Source: Eubacteriales Family XIII. Incertae Sedis bacterium (lineage in GTDB: Bacteria; Bacillota; Clostridia; Peptostreptococcales; Anaerovoracaceae). From it: a DNA stretch of 5,357 nt. Positions 1 to 4,807 of this stretch are shown here, piece by piece; position 1 is the first letter of the stretch; each line of letters begins with the position of its first letter. Location: NCBI GenBank assembly GCA_031254995.1, contig JAIRTJ010000122.1:1-5357 (forward strand). The letters run 5' to 3'. The notes under the pieces were generated by a model. That model did not search any database. It was not told the origin of the DNA and was given only the letters and a program-made list of their open reading frames with translations. Both the position numbers and the translations under genes were made by a program.

Positions 1-447
1 GAAGAAGAAAGGGATGCGGACGCCCGCGATCGACGGTTCGACGGTCGAAAGATCTGTAAAAAATCCTCCGTCTGAGATCGACTGCGCGTTGGCGTTCGCC
101 GACAGCAAGAATGCGGCCGGCGGGTCGTTCGACTCCAAAGCTCGCCACAAAGCGCGTTCGTCGTCGCTGTTTTCCTCGGTGATGAGCGGTTTTACGACTA
201 TTCCCGTTTCCAGAGTGTATCGACTGATCAGCTCGCTGACTTCGACGGGATCCGAGGCGTTGCCGAGAAAAACGCTGAAATCGTAAGCCTCTTCCTCGAT
301 GGGATCGGCAGTCTCGATTTCCTGCGTCGCGTCCTGCGTCTTGCAAGCCGCGACGGAAAAGACCGTCAGCGTCAGGGCAAGCGCGAGCGCGACAGCCGCC
401 CTCCGACGCTTTATCACGCAATTTTGATTTGACGACCTGTTTTTCAT
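1..447 (-). CDS. Lipoprotein, probable extracellular solute-binding protein (N-terminal 149 residues, cut by window edge)
   Basis: Seen: the frame opens at ATG 447 and stays open to base 1, giving 149 residues with no stop. Residues 1-35 form a lipoprotein signal: a basic n-region ending in KRRR, a hydrophobic core rich in Ala and Leu (about 17-31), and a lipobox V-A-A-C with the lipidated Cys at 35. An acidic linker follows (about 40-55). The mature part begins YDFSVFLGNASD, then VSELISRYTLETGIVVKP, then a segment ending PPAAFLLSANANAQ. Known: ABC-transporter family 1 binding proteins (MalE-like) start similarly, with a helix ending 'ETGI.V', a short linker and 'APDVF'-like text. Inferred: an outer-membrane-leaflet-anchored ligand binder; the ligand is unknown. 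Its start overlaps the carboxypeptidase-like gene's stop by one base (TGATG), so coupled translation is likely. The only good Shine-Dalgarno match (GGAGG, 476-480) is 27-28 bases upstream, too far for normal use. No ATG, GTG or TTG start was found in frame nearby. Confidence 0.8.
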   Translation of the reverse strand, partial: MKNRSSNQNCVIKRRRAAVALALALTLTVFSVAACKTQDATQEIETADPIEEEAYDFSVFLGNASDPVEVSELISRYTLETGIVVKPLITEENSDDERALWRALESNDPPAAFLLSANANAQSISDGGFFTDLSTVEPSIAGVRIPFFF

Positions 448-1850
448 CAGTGTTTGATGCGCTTGATGCGCTTGACCTCCCTCGTACCGAGTCCCGTCTT
501 GTACATGCGGCGTCTGCGTCTGCCGCGCTTATTCGCCTCGGAACGTATGACGGCGACGATAATCCAGATCGCAAGAGCCGCGACGAGACATATGGCGACC
601 TTGAGGACTGCGGACAATACCTTGCCCGATACGTTGAATATCTTGCGCAACTCCGTCTTGTCCGTCGACGCATCCGTCACCAGTTCGGTCTCGCCGAGTT
701 TTTCCTCTCCGAGATACGCGGTCGCGACGCCGACAATCGCTCCTCGAGTGACAGGCGCCTCCAAGGATTCATCGACCTCGGTGCGGATGTCCAAGCCTCC
801 GATCGTGACGCCTTTCGCGACGGTCGCGACGATGTCCGCGGCAAATACGGCGTTGACCTGCTTGTCCTTTCCTCCCGTCACCGCGACTTCGGCGGCCTTG
901 TCGCCTTTTTTGAACACGGTCAGGATCTCGTAATTGTGAAAGCCGTATTCGAGCATTTCTAACGCGTCAGCATATACGCCCTTCGTACCGCCGCCCATCG
1001 CAATCGCTATGAGATCGAGACCGTCGCGCGACGCGACTGCCGCGATGCAGTTTCCCGCCTGCGCCGTATAACCGTTTTTCAGGCCGACGGCGCCATCGCA
1101 CAAGATGATTCTTTTATTGCCGTACACGGTCACGGTCGTACTCTCGTCGAAGAGCAACTTGTTCGCGTTCAGAACCGTCCGCTCTCCCTGTTTTTCGGAA
1201 GCAGGCAACGCGTGTTCGCGCGCGGATGCATACTGTCGGATGCGCTCGTTTCGCATGGCTTCCCTCGCGAGGAGCGCGATATCGAAGGCCGTGGAATACT
1301 GGCCGTCGACATGATTTCCGTTCGGATTCACGAAGTGCGTGCCCGTCATGCCCAGTTCGGCGGCTCTGGCGTTCATGCGCTCCGCGAATGCCTCCGCGCT
1401 GCCGTCTATCGCCTTTGCGAGCGGCACGGCGACATCGTTTTCCATCGGAAGCATTAACGCATACAGCAGATTGTCAACGGTAATCGTCTCTCCGGCAAGC
1501 AGATAGAGTCCTGAGCCGTCGGAAGCGTACGTCTGTTCCTCTACGGTGATCGTGTCCTCGGGCTTCAAGTTTTCCAGAGCGAGTAAGGCCGACATAATCT
1601 TCGTGAGGCCCGCAGGTTCGCGTTGCGCATCCTTTTCCTTTTCAAAAAGCACATCTCCGCTTCTCATGTCCATGAGAACGGCCGAAGACGCGATGATCTC
1701 GGGAGGGGCGCTGTAATCGATCTCGCCTTCTTCACCGTAGACCGAAAGCTCGTCCGCCCGAAAGACGGGAGAGAAACATATCGCGATCGCCGCGAGGATC
1801 GTTATCGCCGTCGCCGCGACGCGTCGAATCGTCGATGTACCGTATTTCAT
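447..1850 (-). CDS. S11-family D-alanyl-D-alanine carboxypeptidase homologue (DacF/DacA-like), predicted catalytically inactive
   Basis: Active relatives trim the terminal D-Ala of peptidoglycan stem peptides outside the membrane. Numbering from ATG 1850 (467 residues): signal/anchor about 10-30, S11 domain about 50-310, PBP5-type C-terminal domain about 305-395, one membrane segment about 413-435, then a cytoplasmic tail with a run of five Arg and a Lys/Arg-rich end. The family is clear from EPAGLTKIMSALLALE, LLYALMLPMENDVA, FVNPNGNHVDGQYST and GAVGLKNGYTAQAG. All three catalytic motifs are changed: SxxK is G81-L-T-K84 (nucleophile Ser replaced by Gly), SxN is M136-E-N138, and KTG is K258-N-G260. 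The frame is unbroken, so a maintained pseudoenzyme is inferred, perhaps a muropeptide binder or scaffold. Start: ATG 1850 has GAGG six bases upstream and begins a conventional signal peptide. A GTG at 1904 would add 18 residues with a poor ribosome site. It lies downstream of apgM and overlaps the lipoprotein gene by one base. Confidence 0.9.
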   Translation of the reverse strand: MKYGTSTIRRVAATAITILAAIAICFSPVFRADELSVYGEEGEIDYSAPPEIIASSAVLMDMRSGDVLFEKEKDAQREPAGLTKIMSALLALENLKPEDTITVEEQTYASDGSGLYLLAGETITVDNLLYALMLPMENDVAVPLAKAIDGSAEAFAERMNARAAELGMTGTHFVNPNGNHVDGQYSTAFDIALLAREAMRNERIRQYASAREHALPASEKQGERTVLNANKLLFDESTTVTVYGNKRIILCDGAVGLKNGYTAQAGNCIAAVASRDGLDLIAIAMGGGTKGVYADALEMLEYGFHNYEILTVFKKGDKAAEVAVTGGKDKQVNAVFAADIVATVAKGVTIGGLDIRTEVDESLEAPVTRGAIVGVATAYLGEEKLGETELVTDASTDKTELRKIFNVSGKVLSAVLKVAICLVAALAIWIIVAVIRSEANKRGRRRRRMYKTGLGTREVKRIKRIKH

Positions 1851-1856
1851 CCTTTG

Positions 1857-1860
1857 CCTC
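1857..1860 (-). promoter_or_regulatory. Ribosome binding site deciding the start of the S11 homologue
   Basis: GAGG on the minus strand, followed by six bases (CAAAGG) and ATG at 1850-1848. The longer frame from GTG 1904 is preceded only by a weak CGGGCG stretch, so 1850 is preferred. Confidence 0.6.
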
Positions 1861-1916
1861 ACTTCCGCGGACGCAACGCGCGAATCGTCGCTTTTATTCG
1901 CCACATCGCCCGAGCG

Positions 1917-3203
1917 TTAATCGTCGCTTTTCCCGAAAAAATACGTTGCGAGCGCCTTGCCCGAATCGAAATAACGTCCGCCCTCTCCGGAACGTTCCGA
2001 AAAGACCTTTCTCTCGTCGACCGGTGCGTTCGCCGCACGCGCGCTGTCGAACAAGACGAAAGGCGCCGGCTCTTCCGAATGCGTGCGAATAGCCAACGGC
2101 GTCCTGTGATCCGGAACGACGAGTATCCTGTAATCCTCCCCGCTGCCCTCGAGATACGCGAGAATCGGACCCATGACATCCTTGTCGATCAATTCCAGAG
2201 CCTTTATTTTTCCCGCGCGATCGCCTTGATGCGAGCATTCGTCCGGCGCTTCCACATGTACGTATACAAAATCCTTCCCCCGCTCGAACGCCTCGATCGC
2301 TTTCTCCGCTTTTCCGCGAAAATTCGTATCCAGTGCGCCCGTAACGCCGTCGACGCTGACGGATTCCAATCCCGCGCATATGCCGATGCCCTTGATGAGA
2401 TCCACCGCGGAGATGACGCTTCCGTCTATGCCGAATTTCGAGCGAAACGATTCGAGAGCCGGCTTTTTGCCCTGCCCCCAGATCCAGATGGAATTCGCAA
2501 CGTTCAAACCCCTGCGTTCTCTCTCGCGATTCACGGGATGATCCTTTAAAATCCCGTAACTCGCATTCATCAGGCGCAGGATAAAGTCGGAGCCTTCCCC
2601 TTTCGGCAGATAATCCCCGATGCGCCGCTCCGGTATGTCGTGAGGCGGCGTGAGATCGTAGCCGTCCGCATCCTTTGATACGTCTCCGACGCCCGACGAA
2701 GTCGGCGGCCCGTCTCTGACTATGAGAGCATTGCGATAACAAAAACCCGGATAGAAGGCTACGCGACCGTCGTTCTCCCGATTTCCGGAACCGAGTTCCC
2801 GATCAACTTGCTCCACGAGAATTCTCGCTTCGTCCGTCGTAATATCCCCCGCGCTGTGATCGACAATCCGCAAATCCTCATATGCCGCGTCCGCGTCTCC
2901 GCGCAACGTCACGAGATTTACCCTGAACGAAACATCGTCGGGCGCCAGTTCGATTCCCATGCTCACGGCCTCGAGAGGCGAGCGGCCGGTCAAATCGCAG
3001 AGTGGGTCATATCCCATGACGGCGAGATTCGCCGCATCGCTTCCGGGCGAAATGCCATCGGGAATCGTCTTCACCGAACCCACTTCGCCGCGCGCCGCCA
3101 AACCGTTTATATGCGGCATGAACGCCGCTTCCATCGGCGTCTTTTCATCCCCCTCGCCCGGCCTGTCCGCCGAGCCGTCCGGCACCAAGATCAAATACTT
3201 CAC
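1917..3203 (-). CDS. apgM: Cofactor-independent phosphoglycerate mutase, archaeal type (ApgM family)
   Basis: Interconverts 2- and 3-phosphoglycerate without 2,3-bisphosphoglycerate, in the cytoplasm; alkaline phosphatase superfamily, EC 5.4.2.12. From GTG 3203 it is 428 residues, slightly above the roughly 400 usual for the family. Visible landmarks: N-terminal MKYLILVPDGSADRP with metal ligand D9; IPDGISPGSDAANLAVMGYDP with the likely phosphoryl-accepting S55; TGRSPLEAVSMGIEL; VHVEAPDECSHQGD with metal-site D321 and H325; VVPDHRTP with D365 and H366; THSEEPAPFVLF with H375. No key residue appears to be missing. Start: AAGGA lies seven bases before GTG 3203, and the protein then begins with the family's usual first residues; a TTG at 3251 would add 16 atypical residues. 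It is the first gene of the minus-strand cluster and divergent from serA, which uses its product 3-phosphoglycerate. Part of this family has been proposed to act as homoserine kinase, so substrate specificity is not settled by sequence alone. Confidence 0.93.
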   Translation of the reverse strand: MKYLILVPDGSADRPGEGDEKTPMEAAFMPHINGLAARGEVGSVKTIPDGISPGSDAANLAVMGYDPLCDLTGRSPLEAVSMGIELAPDDVSFRVNLVTLRGDADAAYEDLRIVDHSAGDITTDEARILVEQVDRELGSGNRENDGRVAFYPGFCYRNALIVRDGPPTSSGVGDVSKDADGYDLTPPHDIPERRIGDYLPKGEGSDFILRLMNASYGILKDHPVNRERERRGLNVANSIWIWGQGKKPALESFRSKFGIDGSVISAVDLIKGIGICAGLESVSVDGVTGALDTNFRGKAEKAIEAFERGKDFVYVHVEAPDECSHQGDRAGKIKALELIDKDVMGPILAYLEGSGEDYRILVVPDHRTPLAIRTHSEEPAPFVLFDSARAANAPVDERKVFSERSGEGGRYFDSGKALATYFFGKSDD

Positions 3204-3210
3204 GTGTTTT

Positions 3211-3215
3211 TCCTT
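3211..3215 (-). promoter_or_regulatory. Ribosome binding site for apgM
   Basis: AAGGA on the minus strand, seven bases before GTG 3203. It supports the GTG start over the TTG at 3251. Confidence 0.6.
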
Positions 3216-3283
3216 CCGATTTTTCGCATGAACGAAATCCGCGCGCAACAAAGTCGCAAACTGCGATTCGCGTATATGGTTTA

Positions 3284-3292
3284 ATTATATCA
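3284..3292 (-). promoter_or_regulatory. Predicted extended -10 promoter of apgM
   Basis: Minus-strand TGATATAAT combines a consensus TATAAT (3289-3284) with the TGn extension. No convincing -35 hexamer is seen at the usual spacing, as is common for extended -10 promoters. Transcription would start near 3277, giving a leader of roughly 70 bases to the GTG. The TGn and the first three bases of the hexamer lie inside the left end of repeat copy 1, and the last three bases lie outside it. Confidence 0.5.
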
Positions 3293-3320
3293 TAAATGCG
3301 CAGCGAATGCGGAGTCATTT
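3287..3320 (+). repeat. 34-base direct repeat, copy 1, within a complete hairpin
   Basis: Identical over 34 bases to 3406-3439. Copy 1 extends into a hairpin covering 3288-3326: arms TATCATAAATG (3288-3298) and CATTTATGATA (3316-3326) pair over 11 bp. Inside is a second small stem, CGCA/TGCG around loop GCGAA (3299-3311), plus unpaired GAGT. No T-tract follows on either strand, so it is not a typical intrinsic terminator. It looks like a palindromic intergenic repeat unit, possibly mobile. Confidence 0.85.
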
Positions 3321-3333
3321 ATGATAGGGCCAA

Positions 3334-3365
3334 GTGCGTTTTCGCCGCAGGCGAAAAAATCGCAC
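3334..3365. repeat. Hairpin between the two 34-base repeats
   Basis: Arms GTGCGTTTTCGCC (3334-3346) and GGCGAAAA plus CGCAC (3350-3357, 3361-3365) pair over 13 bp, with a three-base AAT bulge and a GCA loop. No U-run follows on either strand, so terminator function is not supported. Confidence 0.7.
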
Positions 3366-3378
3366 GGCAGATCAATGA

Positions 3379-3409
3379 ATATGACAACCGCAAAAGGCGG
3401 TTGTCATAT
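3379..3409. repeat. Perfect 13-bp inverted repeat hairpin
   Basis: ATATGACAACCGC (3379-3391) and GCGGTTGTCATAT (3397-3409) are exact reverse complements around the loop AAAAG. Its last four bases overlap the start of repeat copy 2, so the hairpins are joined end to end. No T-tract follows. Confidence 0.8.
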
Positions 3410-3439
3410 CATAAATGCGCAGCGAATGCGGAGTCATTT
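3406..3439 (+). repeat. 34-base direct repeat, copy 2, with degenerate right arm
   Basis: Exact copy of 3287-3320, starting 119 bases downstream of it. Beyond base 3439 the sequence reads GTTG instead of ATGATA, so the outer stem seen in copy 1 is weakened to about seven pairs including a wobble. Together with copy 1 it brackets two different hairpins, giving the order A-B-C-A'. Confidence 0.85.
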
Positions 3440-3455
3440 GTTGTACCGTCTCTCC

Positions 3456-3484
3456 TTTCAATAAATAATGGAAGGTGATATAAT
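3456..3484 (+). promoter_or_regulatory. Predicted promoter of serA (extended -10)
   Basis: TGATATAAT at 3476-3484 gives a consensus -10 (TATAAT, 3479-3484) with a TGn extension. A weak -35 candidate, TTTCAA (3456-3461), lies 17 bases upstream. The expected start near 3491 leaves about 155 bases of untranslated leader before serA. The first 11 bases from 3476 (TGATATAATTA) also occur at the divergent apgM promoter. Confidence 0.5.
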
Positions 3485-3491
3485 TACCTTC
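3471..3491. promoter_or_regulatory. 21-bp palindrome centred on the serA -10 box, candidate operator
   Basis: Arms GAAGGTGAT and ATTACCTTC match as an inverted repeat at 8 of 9 positions around the centre ATA. It covers the whole -10 hexamer, where a bound dimeric repressor would block RNA polymerase. I do not recognise it as the site of a known regulator, and no regulator gene is in the window. Confidence 0.4.
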
Positions 3492-3645
3492 AGCGAACAA
3501 GCCGCCGGTTCTTCAATGGAGATAAGACCCCGAGACTTGCGCAAATCGGATTTACTCTCGATCTTGCGTGCCTTTGATCGGAGGAAGCCCGGACTAAACG
3601 ATAGCAAAATCGCACGCGAACGAAATGATTGAAACGGAGATCGGA
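3492..3645 (+). other. serA leader region with a possible 54-residue reading frame
   Basis: This is the transcribed leader expected from the promoter above. A frame runs from ATG 3468 (internal ATG 3516) to TGA 3630-3632, 54 or 38 residues, ending 13 bases before serA. Its text (for example DLRKSDLLSILRAFDRR) is protein-like, but no ribosome site precedes either ATG, the first ATG lies upstream of the predicted transcript start, and I recognise no family. A modest hairpin is possible between CTCTCGATC (about 3552-3567) and GATCGGAGG (about 3577-3586). I see no T-box, glycine, SAM or other riboswitch signature, and no tRNA. Confidence 0.3.
3636..3639 (+). promoter_or_regulatory. Ribosome binding site deciding the serA start
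   Basis: GGAG six bases before ATG 3646. The upstream in-frame ATG at 3625 has no such site and would add seven residues not typical of SerA. Confidence 0.65.
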
Positions 3646-4800
3646 ATGTACAAAATCGCAACACTGAATAAGATATCGACGAAGGGATTGAATCTCTTGA
3701 CGGAGAACTTCGAATTGACCGGCGCACCGGAGGATTCCGATGCGATATTGGTTAGAAGCAATAATATGCATAATATGGAATTTTCAAGCAGATTGCTTGC
3801 CATCGCGCGCGCAGGGGCGGGCGTCAACAACATTCCCGCAGACAGATGCTCCGAAAAAGGCATCGTCGTATTCAATACGCCGGGCGCGAACGCGAACGCC
3901 GTAAAGGAATTGGTCATCACCGCCCTGCTCATGACGTCGAGAAACATCATCGACGCGCTCGAATGGACGAAAACCCTGCGTAAGGACGCGGCAACGGCCG
4001 TGGAACGGCACAAGTCAAAATTCTCGGGAGAGGAGATCCTCGGCAAGCGTCTGGCCGTCGTCGGACTGGGCTATATCGGCGTCATGGTCGCGAATGCGGC
4101 CAAGGAACTGGGTATGCGCGTCGCGGGCTACGATCCGTATATCTCAGTCCAAAACGCGCACGATCTGTCTCCTTCCGTCAAGATATACGATTCATTGGAA
4201 GCCTTGCTCCCGCACTGCGATTTCGTGACCATCCACGTGCCGGCCACCGACGAGACAAATGGAATGTTTTCGTATAAATTGTTGGACGCCATGAAGAACA
4301 AGGCCGTCCTCCTGAATTTCGCGCGGGATTCACTGGTCAACGCGGAAGATGTAAAGCGCGCGCTCGCGGAAAAGAAACTGCGCCTCTACGTCACGGATTT
4401 TCCGATCGACGCGTTGCTCGACACGGAAAACGCGATACTCATACCGCATCTCGGCGCATCTACGCGGGAATCCGAGGAAAACTGCGCGATCATGGCAGTC
4501 AACCAACTGATGAACTATTTGGAATGCGGCGCCATCGAGAATTCCGTCAACTTCCCGACCTGCACCCCCGGACCGAAGACCGCCGCGCAACGCATCTGCA
4601 TATTGAACAGGAATATTCCGTCCGTACTCGGAAAACTCACGGGATCTCTCGCGGACATGAACATAAACATCAGCAAGCTGATCAACAAGAGCAAGGGCGA
4701 CAACGCTTACACCGTCATCGATATCGACAGCGGCATCGACGCGGAAACGATCAAGGCGGCATTTGACTTCGAGGGAATCATAAGCGTGCGAGTCTTCTGA
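3646..4800 (+). CDS. serA: D-3-phosphoglycerate dehydrogenase, short ACT-domain type
   Basis: Oxidises 3-phosphoglycerate to 3-phosphohydroxypyruvate with NAD, the first committed step of serine synthesis (EC 1.1.1.95), in the cytoplasm. It has 384 residues, usual for the short form. Domains: substrate-binding halves about 1-95 and 280-310, NAD-binding Rossmann domain about 96-280, ACT domain about 316-384. Visible motifs: ARAGAGVNNI; GLGYIG (140-145) with D163 after the second strand, favouring NAD over NADP; NFARDSLV with catalytic R227; PHLGAST with catalytic H268. The Glu of the canonical 'VFExEP' segment is not seen: the equivalent text is TDFP (250-253), which I recall as typical of this subfamily. 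The ACT domain keeps two Asn at positions matching E. coli serine-contact residues (LNRNIPS, NINIS), but has Asn for His344 and Ser for Gly349, so serine inhibition is plausible but unproven. Divergent from apgM. Start ATG 3646 is chosen on GGAG at 3636 and the family-like MYKIATLNKIS. Confidence 0.95.
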   Translation: MYKIATLNKISTKGLNLLTENFELTGAPEDSDAILVRSNNMHNMEFSSRLLAIARAGAGVNNIPADRCSEKGIVVFNTPGANANAVKELVITALLMTSRNIIDALEWTKTLRKDAATAVERHKSKFSGEEILGKRLAVVGLGYIGVMVANAAKELGMRVAGYDPYISVQNAHDLSPSVKIYDSLEALLPHCDFVTIHVPATDETNGMFSYKLLDAMKNKAVLLNFARDSLVNAEDVKRALAEKKLRLYVTDFPIDALLDTENAILIPHLGASTRESEENCAIMAVNQLMNYLECGAIENSVNFPTCTPGPKTAAQRICILNRNIPSVLGKLTGSLADMNINISKLINKSKGDNAYTVIDIDSGIDAETIKAAFDFEGIISVRVF

Positions 4801-4807
4801 TCGTTCA

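Noticed and set aside
429..962. Plus-strand open frame of 177 residues opposite the carboxypeptidase homologue
   Set aside because: Antisense to a confidently identified gene; composition is rich in Arg and Asp from complementary GC-rich codons, and no family is recognisable.
1851..1904. GTG 1904 as start of the carboxypeptidase homologue
   Set aside because: It gives an 18-residue polar extension ahead of a normal signal peptide and has a weak ribosome site; ATG 1850 has GAGG at good spacing. It remains possible.
1623..2549. Plus-strand open frame of 308 residues
   Set aside because: Spans the antisense of two real genes and their junction, is very Arg-rich, and lacks recognisable motifs.
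1894..2742. Minus-strand open frame of 282 residues in another frame of apgM
   Set aside because: Fully inside or overlapping apgM, with a low-complexity Arg/Gly/Ser composition typical of an out-of-frame reading.
3334..3409. Rho-independent terminators
   Set aside because: The stems are good, but no T-tract follows on either strand, and both flanking genes start (rather than end) here.
3287..3439. CRISPR array
   Set aside because: Only two repeat copies, the intervening 85 bases consist of two hairpins rather than a spacer of usual size, and there are no cas genes.
3296..3478. Plus-strand 60-residue open frame across the repeat block
   Set aside because: It is the translation of hairpins and repeats; no ribosome site and no family resemblance.
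3492..3645. T-box or amino-acid riboswitch in the serA leader
   Set aside because: No T-box GGTGG-ACCGCG-like element, no glycine or SAM riboswitch core, and no terminator hairpin before the start.
3458..4046. Minus-strand open frames of 89, 93 and 150 residues
   Set aside because: Antisense to the leader and the start of serA, with no recognisable product.
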